Shown: one piece after another, positions 34,640-45,083 of the stretch
Layout: every line of letters starts with the position of its first letter
Numbering within the stretch: position 1 is the stretch's first letter
From: Rhizophagus irregularis
Taxonomy: Eukaryota; Glomeromycota; Glomeromycetes; Glomerales; Glomeraceae
Assembly: GCF_026210795.1 (NCBI RefSeq)
Contig: NC_089458.1
Location: 868,001 to 932,000, forward strand
Length of the DNA: 64,000 bases
Direction of reading: 5' to 3'
Notes under the pieces: model-generated
Told to the model about the DNA's origin: nothing
Seen by the model: only the letters and a program-made list of their open reading frames with translations
Database searches by the model: none
Translations under genes and position numbers: made by a program

Positions 34640-35024
34640 TATAAAACCGATTTTACCAATCGGCTATTACAAATCAGCTATTAATCAGTCATCAATACAT
34701 TATCAATCGGTCATTAATACGCTACCAATCGGTCATTAATCAGATACTGCCCGATTGCTGTCAGATTAAGCAAATCCAATAAGTCATCAATCAGTTATCA
34801 ATTGACCATTAATTGACCATCGTTCGGCCATCAATTGACTCTCAATTTGTCACCAATCGGGCAGCATGGATGATAGCCGGTTGTTGTCGGATTTTGGCGG
34901 AAATCAACTATCAATCGGGCAGCCCGATTGGTATCAAATTGAAAAAATCAGTTACCAACCAGGCATCAATCGGATACCCAATTGATGCCTGGTTGGTGAC
35001 TGATTTGGCATCTTTCGACCTGTG
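34640..35024. repeat. Right subterminal repeat zone of the giant element
   Basis: This is the mirror of the left zone: multiple CAATCGG, TCATCAATC and ATTGGT motifs in both orientations, ending in TTTCGACCTGTG at 35024. Confidence 0.7.
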
Positions 35025-35442
35025 AAACACAACTCTTCTTTGGCGACAGTTTCTCAGGATCTCTGGATTTCTTGGATATCCTCTTCTATAATTTGGGGTG
35101 GATCATGGATCTTGCACTTGGATTTTCTGCGCCGCTTAACAGTTCAACTTCTTAGGATTTCTTTCTGGTAACGGACTGGATTTTTGGATGTTGGATAGTT
35201 GACTCACACTGGCCTTCAGGTAAAGTTGGGGTATGCGATTCTGTAATAGTTTAGTTTTTCTTTGCTCTAATTTTATTTTAGTTTAGATTTCTTTACTTGT
35301 ATGAGTCGTGAAACTACTCTTTTTATTTTTTATTAGTTTATTTTCTTATTTTTGTAATATTGTTCGATTGTTTTTCGATATTGAAATATAAATAAAAGAT
35401 AAAGTCATAAGACTGTTTGCACAGGAAAAGGATAAAACTACC
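35025..35442 (+). mobile_element. LINE 3' fragment (end of ORF2 and 3' UTR)
   Basis: It starts right at the outer edge of the large element with CACAACTCTTCTTTGGCGACAG, matching 8482 onward of the truncated LINE, and ends GGATAAAACT at 35442. It may be the remaining 3' end of LINE copy 2. Confidence 0.8.
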
Positions 35443-35639
35443 ACCATTCGATTCGTCTCGGTGAGACGATTCTAACAAGCTATGATACATCTTTGTACGA
35501 TTATTAGATGCCAAGTTATTTAATATATTCTTTATATAACTGCGATTATAAACGGTTCTTTTTAATATAAGATTTTTGAGGATAGGTGTGATAGTGACTA
35601 TAGATAGATTGTGACTATATAGGATAGATTTTAATAATA

Positions 35640-35720
35640 AAGTGTTTTGAACATTCAACTGGTGTGACTATATAGTAGAATGTGACTATAACGGGAGTGA
35701 CTATAGAGGGAGTTGACTGT
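35640..35720. repeat. Pogo/Tc1-like terminal repeat overlapping the MULE gene 3' end
   Basis: Read on the minus strand, TA is followed by CAGTCAACTCCCTCTATAG and repeats of TATAGTCAC, the usual look of a pogo/Tc1-type terminus at a TA target. The opposite end was not found, so this is a solo end or a decayed MITE. The last residues of the MULE frame (SQLPL) are read from it. Confidence 0.45.
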
Positions 35721-37794
35721 ATATTATAATACCTTTATATTTCCCATTCCTAGCATTTGGACACTTTTTCTGGTAATGACCAGGTTTTCCGCATAATAGA
35801 TACCTGCGTTGACTCTTTGCCACTTGATAATTTGGATTATTCAGGTTTTCTTGCATCGAAACCCATTTTTTTGATAATTCCATAGCGCTCTTCAATCTTT
35901 TCTTTGAGGGAGCACCTCGTATTTTAGTAACATTAGGATTAGTAATCTGCCCAATTAAGTGCTGTTGTAAAGGAATAATTATATTGCTAGTATCTTGTCT
36001 CGATTGATCTTCTGTATAATTATTCACTTCTAAATTATTATTAGTATAATCATTTCTTTCTGATTGTATTTCATGTTTGGCTGCAATAAAATTTTTTAGT
36101 ATCTTAATTAATTCTTCATCAGTTTTTGTTTCCAAAGCAACATTTATAGCAGTTTTTGCTGTAGAAAATGCAACTCCAAATCGATTTCTTTTGGAATTAT
36201 TTTGGCGCATAATTTCATTAGGTTGAATATGTTCTACTCCTTGAAAATAACGCAAACTTTGAAGTGTAAAGTTATTTTGAGGTGGTGGCACTGATGATGT
36301 TGAAGTATCTACAGATTCTATTGCAGAAAAAACTGGTAAATTTTCAAAACTGCAATCCAAATTAGTTATGTTATCTTTGTACCATCTAGCAGGTATCATG
36401 CTGATATGAAATTTTGCTGAACTTGAATATAACATTACCCTCCAGAAATGGCGACAAATAATGCCTTTTGTAACTGTTTCCATGCAGGTACAGAGGTGAG
36501 TTCCATCAGATAACAGTGCCACTAAATTTTCACGTTGTGATAATCCACCTATACGACGTATTCTCCATGTTTCAATAATATTCCCAAGTTCAATACCACT
36601 TAGAAGTGATTGTAATGTTACTTGGGGTTCGTCAACTAGATTCTCTACAAAATCAGTACTGGTGGTATTAGACTCCAAATCCTATATAATATATAACAAA
36701 TGAAGTAAATATTAATATTTTCATATCAAACTTAAACACATGATTTGCGAAATGATTTATTACCTCAATAAATGATGTTACCAATTGATCTTCATAAGTA
36801 AATGACTGAGAAATCTGAAATCTTTGCCATAACAATACAAGTGGTGTTAAGAAATGGATAAGAATTACGTCAATATTAGAAAAAAACTGGGATGATAAAT
36901 AAGGAATCCCAACTGTTGTTTGACGTGCTTTAAGATCAATTAGTTGACAATATTTGGATTCACTTTCATGTCTTTTGTCAATAGCTTTTTCAACATTACA
37001 GAGAGTGCTAGTGCTGTTTACTGCTTTCTTGATAATAGCATTAAAAGATTTAACGCTTTGAGTATTCTGTATTCCACCATTAAATTGAAATGGTAAATAA
37101 GATTTAGCCCAACTAGAACGATTAGGATATAAAGCTTTTGTCATATAAGATTGACATTCTGGAAATAAATCTATCATTGATTTCCATTTTTGTTCAAATA
37201 ATTCAATACTTAAAGCATTTCGACATGAATAAAATGCTTTACTAAAAAAAAGAAAATTTTCACCTAATTTTGCTTTAAGATGTTTTATAATATTCTGCCA
37301 TATATGAAAAAGACAGTGAAAATGAGGTGTTACCGGAAAAACATGAGATGCTGCATTGATTAGACCAGGTTCAGAATCAGTCCAAAATGATTTTGGAGCC
37401 AAATTATTAGTTGCCTTTGTTAAGCATTGCAGGATCCACGTATATGTATATGCCATCTCATCCTCTACAAGTGCATTTGCCACATTGTGAAACCTTCCAT
37501 AATTATCCCTGACTATGAATACACTTAGATACATGTTGTATTTGTTAGTTTTGCATGTATTGTCATTCAATAATACATCATGAAAATGGTGATACAAGTC
37601 ATGCTGCCCAGATGACATCCAAAAAATGCCGATAAACGACTAGGACTCCGATCAGTTCGGTTCAGTACAGTTTTTGCCAAAACCGAAATCGAACCGAATT
37701 GATCAGTATCGGCATTGTTAATTACCGAAACTGACCGGTAAATACCGAAAACTGAACCGATTTACCGATTCATTATCAGTTCAGTTTTTAACAT

Positions 37795-39725
37795 TTTTGC
37801 AACGTTTTTTATTAAAAAAACGTGTAAAAATGTTTTTTTTAAATTAAATTAACTAATAAAACATTTCGCAACGTTTTTATTAAATTATCAAAAAAAAATG
37901 TTGCAAAACGTTTTTTTTTAATTAATTAACTAATAAAAAACGTTTCGCAACATTTTCTATTAAGTTATTGAAAAAAATGTTGCGAAACGTTTTTTTTAAA
38001 ATAAATTAACAAATAAAAACGTTTCGCAACATTTTTATTAAATTATCAAAAAAAATGTTGCAAAACGTTTTTTTTTAAAATAAATTAATTAATAAAAACG
38101 TTTCGCAATGTTTTTATTAAATTATCAAAAAAAAACATTGCGAAATGTTTTTTAAATAAATTAACAAATAAAAACATTTCGCATCGTTTTTATTAAATTA
38201 TTGAAAAAAAATGTTGCGAAACGTTTTTTTAATTAATTAACTAATAAAAAACGTTTCGCACCATTTTCTATTAAGTTATTGAAAAAAAACGTTGCGAAAC
38301 GTTTTTTTTAAATAAATTAATTAATAAAAACGTTTCGCAATGTTTTTATTAAATTATCAAAAAAAAAATGTTGCGAAATGTTTTTTTTTTAAATAAATTA
38401 ACAAATAAAAATATTTCGCAATGTTTTTATTAAATTATTGAAAAAAATGTTTTGCAACGTTTTCTATTAAGTTATTGAAAAAAAATGTTGCGAAATGTTT
38501 TTTTTTAAATAAATTAACAAATAAAAACATTTCGCAACGTTTTTATTAAATTATCAAAAAAAATGTTGCGAAACGTTTTTATTAAATTATCAAAAAAACG
38601 TTGCGAAACATTTTTTTTTAAATTAATTAACTAATAAAAAACATTTCGCAACATTTTCTATTAAGTTATTGAAAAAAACGTTGCGAACCATTTTTTTTTA
38701 AATAAATTAACAAATAAAAATGTTTCACAACGTTTTTATTAAATTATTGAAAAAAAACATTGCGAAACGTTTTTTTTTAATTAATTAACTAATAAAAAAC
38801 ATTTCACAACGTTTTCTATTAAGTTATTGAAAAAAACGTTGCAAAACGTTTTTTCTTAAATAAATTAACTAATAAAAACATTTCGCAACGTTTTTATTAA
38901 ATTATCAAACACAGGTCGAAAAGTGAAAAATCAGGCATCAATCAGTCACCAATCGGTCACCAATCAGGTACCTGATTGGTGACCGATTGGTGCCTGATTG
39001 GCATTTTCGCCAAATATCGTCGCCAATCAGGCAGTTTGCTAACTTTTGATCCAGTGATCAGAAAAAGATGAAATATAGCTCATTGGAATCGTCTCAACAA
39101 GACGAATCTAATGGTAGTAAAATCGCATTTCTAGGATTAATACTTGATGAGAAATTAAGTAAAATATAAAAATGAAAATGTATCATTTATATTTTATTTA
39201 ATTTTTTATTAACTATCAATCAATGAGCTATATTTCATCTTTTTCTGATCACTGGATCAAAAGTTAGCAAACTGCCTGATTGGTGACGGTATTTGGCGAA
39301 AATGCCAATCAGGTACCAACCAGTCACCAACCAGTCACCAATCAGCTACCTGATTGGTGACCGATTGGTACCTGATTTTTCACTTTTCGACCTGTGAAAA
39401 AAAATGTTGCAAAACGTTTTTTTTTAAATTAATTAACTAATAAAAAACGTTTCACAACATTTTCTATTAAGTTATGAAAAAAAATATTGCAAAACGTTTT
39501 TTTTTAGAATTAATTAACAAATAAAAACATTTCGCAACGTTTTTATTAAATTGTCGAAAAAAAATGTTGCGAAACATTTTTTTTAAAATAAATTAATTAA
39601 TAAAAACGTTTCGCAACGTTTTTATTAAATTGTCAAAAAAAATGTTGCGAAACGTTTTTTTTAAATAAATTAACTAATAAAAACGTTTCACAATGTTTTT
39701 ATTAAATTGTCAAAAAAAACGTTTC
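37795..39725. repeat. Palindromic satellite-like array inside the inserted element
   Basis: About 17 units, interrupted at 38910-39396, alternate AAACGTTTCGCAACGTTTTT and its inverse TGTTGCGAAACGTTTTTTT, separated by ATTAAATTAT and AAATTAATTAACTAATAA. Units differ mostly at CG positions, which appear as TG or CA (ACGTTTCGCAACG against ATGTTTCGCAATG), a pattern expected from methyl-CpG decay. Confidence 0.85.
38910..39396. mobile_element. 487-bp non-autonomous CACTA/Plavaka-like element (near-perfect palindrome)
   Basis: The ends CACAGGTCGAAAAGTG and CACTTTTCGACCTGTG match those of the 20.8-kb element. Long inverted arms continue through CAGGCAGTTTGCTAACTTTTG and GATCAGAAAAAGATGAAATATAGCTCATTG. 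It is flanked by AAA on both sides, compatible with a 3-bp duplication but inside an A-run. The loop holds no ORF. It is presumably mobilised by a Plavaka-type transposase such as the one at 19.6-22.7 kb. Confidence 0.85.
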
Positions 39726-41065
39726 ATGAATGTTTTTTGGTAAATTTACCAAAATGATCAGTAAAATTTACCAAAGTGATCAGTAAAATTTACCGAAGTG
39801 ATTGGTAAAATTTACCGAAACTGATACCGAAAATATCAGTTCGGTAAATCGGTTCAGTAAATTGCAAAACTGATACTGAAACCGAAGTTACCGAAACCGA
39901 TCGGTAAATTTACCAAAAGGTTCGGTTCAGTAAATCAGAATACTGAAACCGTTCTAATACCGAAACTGATCAGTTCGGTTCAGTAATTACTGAAACCAAT
40001 CGGAGCTCTATAAACGATGTTCATTACCAGAGTGATGAATGAACACTTTCCAATTTAGATCCTCAGTCATTTTATCAAAAAGACTATTAAGAAATGAACC
40101 AGAGTCTGGAGATTCATCTTTACAATTTTCATGTAGCTTATAAATTGAATTATAGACATCTTGCTTATGAAAAACATGATGTGGATGTTTTTTCTTAAGA
40201 ATCTCTAATTGTATAATGGACGCAACCTTGCAATCTGTAAAAAATCTTAAATCCTGTACCATGTCATCATTGAATTGACGATATCTTGCATTAAGATGAG
40301 CAATCTCAGTATAATTTAATTCATGATTATGTACATCTACTAATGTTGTACATCTTATTTGTTGCTCTGTTTTTGGTAATTTGAAGTTGCAATGCCACTC
40401 ACATCCTGTTTTGTTAGAGTCTCGCACATGATGTTCATTCTGATCAATTTTCTTACGTGCCTCATAATTACCACTTAGAGAATAATGAAATAATTTGTGA
40501 CGGGTAATAGTATGATCATTTAAGTCTTTATCATTTCGATAAACCTGATAACTAAAGCCTCTTTCTAGGCAATATTCATGTATAAATCTATCAACAGATT
40601 CCCAGTCATCAAAACTATTTCCAATAGTGAGATTATACTGATAAGTAGAATAATCAGAAGTGCTTGTATCGTTAGATAAAGATTCAGATAGTTCTATAGA
40701 TTCTATTGCATTAGATAGAGGTTCTACGACAGAAAAATTATTGTTTGGAGGTATACTAGTATCTTCAACGAAAAAATAACTATTAGGAGATATAGTAATA
40801 TTCTCTAACTCAACGGAAAAATAACTATCAGGAGGAGTAATATTCTCTAACTCACTACTATTACTTTCGGGAAAAGATGTATAAAAGGTATCTTTGCTAT
40901 CTTTGGAAAAATTTATGTAGGATTCCCAGTCTAATTCCATTATGGTAGAGAATTTGCAAGGATAAGCGATACTGCATTAATTATCACATCTTTATAAACG
41001 AAAATAGTTTGGTGAGATAAACATTTATTTGAAAGTGTTTGTATGACATACAAATAGGGTGAAAA

Positions 41066-41243
41066 TCACCCGAGGTGAAATGAAATTTAAAAATAATTAA
41101 ATTCACCTCGGGTGAAAAAAAATTTAAAATCACCCTAGGTGAAATAATATTAAAATTTATTTAAAATAATCCGGGGGTGAAATTAAATTTAAAAATTAAA
41201 GTAATCACCTCAGGTGATTAAAATTAAAAATAACCTGGGGTGA
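41066..41243. repeat. Six regularly spaced short palindromes (TCACCYSRGGTGA)
   Basis: Near-palindromic cores lie at 41066-41078, 41103-41115, 41130-41142, about 41170-41180 (degenerate), 41205-41217 and 41232-41243, separated by AT-rich spacers of 14-27 bases containing AAATTTAAAAATT. Each core is TCACC, three or so variable bases, GGTGA. It could be a protein-binding array or a decayed MITE. Confidence 0.7.
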
Positions 41244-41495
41244 ATTTTAAATTAATTCTTTTAAAAATATAAGTTTTAGGGTCCGGGTTATATTTTGGCC
41301 AAAATTAAGTATAATTCCAGTCAAAATTAAGCATAATGCAGGCCAAAAACTGTCTGGTTAGTTTCGCAACATTTTATTTTTTAATAATTATTTATATTTA
41401 ATTTATTGTTTTTATTAATTATTATTTTTAACTATAATCTACATATTTTTAATTATAAATTATAAAAATTAACAGTTTAATTTATATTAATTATT

Positions 41496-41893
41496 GGGTA
41501 TTGCTAAATATCACCAGTGGTGATCGTCACTACACCACTTAATTCTGGCCGAAAATTATAATTTTGGCCAGAGTTAAAAAATACATCATAATTTTTTTTT
41601 CAAAAATTTCAATTTAAATAATAAATGTGTAAAACAAACCTGAGTAGATACTAATCACACTAAAATTTTGAAAATTTGACTAAAAAAAATCTTTTTTAAA
41701 ACAAAAATTGTATTTTACTTATAAAATCAAACTTTCCTATTTTTCTCAAAAACTATCTAAACAACAGCCTTTATAATCTAAGGCAAACTTGTTCTACACA
41801 TAAATTTACATATAATAATGATATTTATATTATAATTAGAATAATGTCACAGTCAAAAATTTTTATCACCACTGGTGATATTTAGCAATACCC
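41496..41893. mobile_element. 398-bp MITE with 9-bp target duplication
   Basis: A terminal inverted repeat of 28 bases (GGGTATTGCTAAATATCACC...GGTGATATTTAGCAATACCC) is flanked by TTAATTATT at 41487-41495 and 41894-41902. The 9-bp duplication indicates Mutator-like mobilisation. There is no ORF. Confidence 0.92.
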
Positions 41894-43003
41894 TTAATTA
41901 TTTATTTTTTTATTGATAATAAAAAAAGAAAACTGTTAATTTCAGTAAATTAACAATAAATTTACTAAACTATAAATAATTTGAATAAACTGAAATTATA
42001 TTTTATTAAGCAAATTTAAACCTATATTATTTAGAATTTTACTATAACTCATATTTTGAGTTTTAGCAAATTAGTATAGATTTAAAATGTGATAATTTGA
42101 TTTTTAGCAAATTAGGTTTATTTTAGCAGAAGCAAAAAATGCTAAATTCATGCAGATCAGTTATGAGTTATATATGTGATATCTGGGGTCCTACTTGCAT
42201 AGTTTATTAATATAAAAAACATATTATAAGTCAAATATGGATTAATATTTTTTATTCAGAATCTATAGTCAACTATCTTCTTTCTATCTATCTGATGATC
42301 TGTGAGAGAATAAGGATATATTGACTATCAAAATATTATATAAGATTAATAAAGTCTTTATAAATTTTACTATAACAGCTGATTCTGACTTTTGCATAGA
42401 AACTCTTAACTCATATAAATGATAATATCTATTTACATTAGCTTCATCCCTGATAAGAACAGTTAGTTGTAACATGGATCTAGCAATTTGCAATCCAATT
42501 ACTTTAAATTCATCCTTTTCAGGCCTCCAACCTTTATAAACCTGCCATATTTTACTGCATTATCTTTTATCTTTTGTTTCATACGAAATAGACATGAAGT
42601 ATTTTCAAGTATTTCGCATATGTGACTTAAAATGACTCATATAGATTTGCATATTAAACATAAATAATAATATAGTTAAAGTATTATAAAAATTAGCATA
42701 GGACAAATTTTATCATATAAAAAATTGATTTAAAACTCAACTTAACTCAACTTAACTCGTGAGGAACACTAAGTACGTACTCTGTATACATAAATTCATA
42801 TTTTTTTCTTTTATCTATCATTAATTCATTACAAATATGATATTAAAGCATCTTCTTAAATGTTTTCTTTTATCTGTACTAGCAATACTCTAACATTCAT
42901 ATCTAAAAAAATAGTGTAAATAAATTTATACAGTCATCCCTCTTTATAGCAAACCTCAATATAGCGAATAATATAATATAACAAATTATCTGTATAATAC
43001 CAC

Positions 43004-43577
43004 CCTATGAAAAGTCTTTATACTTAAAATATATTTAAAATTTTATTAAAATATACTTAAAATAAGTATCAATTTTAATTCACGATATACTTATAATATA
43101 CCTAAAATATGCTTAAAATACTTTTAAAATATACTTTTAATGCACTTGTTTTTTTGCCTAAATACTTAAATTATACTTAAAATATACTTAAACTAAAATT
43201 TAAGTACAATATAAATGTATTTTTTACATGTTTAAAATATTCTTAAAATATACTTAAATTAAAATTTAAGTACAATATAAGTATATTTTTTATATACTTA
43301 AAATATACTTAAATTAAATTCTAAGCATATTTTAAGAATATTTTAAACATGTAAAAAATACACTTATATTGTACTTAAATTCTAGTTTAAGTATATTTTA
43401 AATATAATTTAAGTACTTGGGCAAAAAACAAGTGCATTAAAAGTATATTTTAAGAGTATTTTAAGCATATTTTAGGTATATTATAAGTATATTGTGAATT
43501 AAAATTTATACTTATTTTATAAAGTATATTTTAATAAAATTTTAAATATATTTTAAGTATAAAAACTTTTCATAAGG
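43004..43577. repeat. 574-bp foldback element
   Basis: Two arms of about 285 bases, beginning CCCTATGAAAAGT and ending ACTTTTCATAAGG, are inverted copies, built of ATACTTAAAATATACTTAAA-type units (for example TGCACTTGTTTTTTGCC against GGGCAAAAAACAAGTGCA). The centre lies near 43290. No clear target duplication was seen. Confidence 0.85.
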
Positions 43578-44316
43578 CCAATTTTAAATATGAAAAAAAT
43601 TTTGATATAACAAAGTTTACTATTTATTTACTGTATAACATAGTATGAAGTAAAGTACACAAACAGTATATACAAAATGACCCTTCTTATAACGAATTAT
43701 TATTATTATAACAAATTTTTTTTTGGTAAAACAAAGAATTTTTGCGATTTTTAATTAAATGTAATTAATAATTCTATTAATAAATATTTTATAATTATAT
43801 TGATGCATTAAATATTATATGACATTAAATATCACCTCATATTTTATATTCAAATTATCATATCAGGATCATATCAGGATTGATAATTCTGGCCATTTTA
43901 TTTAATGTTTAGGCAGAATTATATTAATTTACTAATTATTGATCTATTATAGTCAGTTATTATAAATAGCATTACATATCGGCTAACTATCAAGATTGGG
44001 CCTAATTTTATATAGTAATTTTGATCAACATTACACCATCACAAATAGTAAAAAAAAATTTTTTTGTGATCAATTTAGCGAACGCACCCTGAAAAAAAAA
44101 AAATAACATATTAAAACACGCGTCAAACCGATGAGCACAACCCAAAACCGATGAGTTTGAGTAGCGGAAGACTAGTAATTGGCAATTAGTGTCTCGCGCT
44201 TTTGAATATTACCAGTTATTAACTGTAAATAAAGTTAGTTATTGCAAAATTACTTTTTATTTTTTAAATAATATTAAAAACATGTTTATACTTTTTCAGA
44301 TTTAATTACTACTAAT

Positions 44317-44985
44317 ATGTCAAGCACTAATACAAGTTTTGCTTCACTTACAACGTCTTTTACTACATCTACATCAGAATTTATCTGTTCCACTTGTCAA
44401 AAAAGATTTAAGAAACAAAGTGGGCTTTCACGGCATTTAAATATTGTGAAAAAATATAATATTCCGCGTAATGACTTGGATAATTTGTCGGAAACAAACA
44501 ATGAAAAGTTTAGAAGTATTCTAGTTTACTTAATTCACCGCAAACTTCCACATGGATTTAAAAAAGGAGGTCGTCAATTAGTGTCTCTTGCCTGTACCGA
44601 ACATCAGTTTTTTAATATTTTTAAAGGACATATTCATCATCATCATAGTAATAGAAACGTCTACAAGTGTGTTTTCCGAGGATCTTCTGGATATCAAATA
44701 TTAAGTGAAATCTTGAATAATCCATTATGGGGTCGAAAATTTTATGACAATGAACAACAAACTTATGTTGTTTTATTTAGTGATCCACCTCAGCATTTAA
44801 AAAATAACCCATTAGCCATTGCAACTCGTTGTATTACTGAAGGTGTAAACACTAAAAGGCGCAAATCTAAATATAATCCTGGAGAAGTTGTTGTTGAATG
44901 GAAAATTAAGGGTGAAAGAGATGCAAAGGAGAATTATTGTGAAGCAGGGTTTATATATATACGTTTTTGGGTAAAACAAATTTAA
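44317..44985 (+). CDS. Zinc-finger protein of unknown function, 222 aa
   Basis: This open frame begins with a Ser/Thr-rich leader. Residues about 27-50 form a C2H2-like finger (CSTCQKRFKKQSGLSRH) in which the second His is not evident. The remaining 170 residues match no family I know; they include KGHIHHHHSNRNVYKCVFRGSSGYQ, DPPQHLKNNPLAIATRC and VVVEWKIKG. It lies next to, and convergent with, two broken minus-strand genes and may belong with them in one mobile element. No intron is needed. Confidence 0.55.
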   Translation: MSSTNTSFASLTTSFTTSTSEFICSTCQKRFKKQSGLSRHLNIVKKYNIPRNDLDNLSETNNEKFRSILVYLIHRKLPHGFKKGGRQLVSLACTEHQFFNIFKGHIHHHHSNRNVYKCVFRGSSGYQILSEILNNPLWGRKFYDNEQQTYVVLFSDPPQHLKNNPLAIATRCITEGVNTKRRKSKYNPGEVVVEWKIKGERDAKENYCEAGFIYIRFWVKQI

Positions 44986-45083
44986 AACTTTATTGTAATA
45001 GAAAAAAAAATTATATACGTCTATAATAAAGTGTTTTGATATTTTTTTCTATCTAAATATTAACCAAAGATAAATTTTTAAAA

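Larger units (their letters stand above)
14233..35024. mobile_element. Candidate giant (20.8 kb) CACTA/Plavaka-like transposon, with nested insertions
   Basis: The left end reads CACAGGTCGAAA and the right end TTTCGACCTGTG, a perfect 12-bp inverted repeat. Both ends carry subterminal runs of the same short motif in both orientations (ACCGATTGGT, CAATCAG; 14260-14570 and 34640-35010). A 487-bp element with the same termini and motif lies at 38910-39396, so the termini define a mobile family. Inside is a Plavaka-type transposase gene plus accessory genes, as expected for an autonomous relative of CACTA elements. No 3-bp target duplication is visible (TTA left, AAA right) and LINE sequence is missing across the insertion, so it remains possible that the two ends belong to different elements. 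Confidence 0.6.
37640..40009. mobile_element. 2370-bp non-coding transposon made of palindromic satellite units, inserted in the MULE gene
   Basis: ATAAACGA flanks it exactly (37632-37639 and 40010-40017). Near the ends ACTCCGATCAG faces ATCGGAGCTC, a short imperfect inverted repeat. Subterminal zones (37640-37795 and 39730-40000) repeat GGTTCAGT, CGGTAAAT and ACCGAAAC motifs in both orientations. The interior is an array of units near 80-90 bp, each containing CGTTTCGCAACGTTTTTATTAAATTAT and its partial complement. It carries no ORF. The 8-bp duplication suggests a non-autonomous hAT-type element. A second element sits inside at 38910-39396. Confidence 0.88.
35701..40940 (-). pseudogene. MULE (Mutator-like, FAR1-type) transposase gene split by an inserted element
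   Basis: The N-terminal half (40940-40018) has an acidic Ser-rich leader and a FAR1 DNA-binding domain (FIHEYCLERGFSYQVYRND; GCEWHCNF; HNHEL). The frame is cut by an element at 37640-40009 with an 8-bp target duplication. The second half (37631-36774) has the MULE core (LSVFIVRDNYGRFHNVANAL; SFWTDSEPGLINAA; HFHCLFHIWQNI). A 92-bp intron (36773-36682; GAG|GTAATA, TAG|GATTTG) leads to the last exon: a SWIM finger (CTCMETVTKGIICRHF) and a zinc knuckle (CGKPGHYQKKC, whose first Cys is replaced by Tyr). Apart from the insertion there is no stop, so the disruption looks recent. The last few residues come from a pogo-like repeat. Confidence 0.9.

Noticed and set aside
41279-42194. Possible second full member of the AGGACCCCGGATATCT MITE family
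   Set aside because: Only the right end (GATATCTGGGGTCCT) matches well; the left candidate (AGGGTCCGGG) is weak and flanks do not match.
42934-43720. Possible complete pogo-like element starting TACAGTCATCCCTCTTTATAGC
   Set aside because: No matching inverted end could be found to the right, and the foldback in between has its own boundaries.
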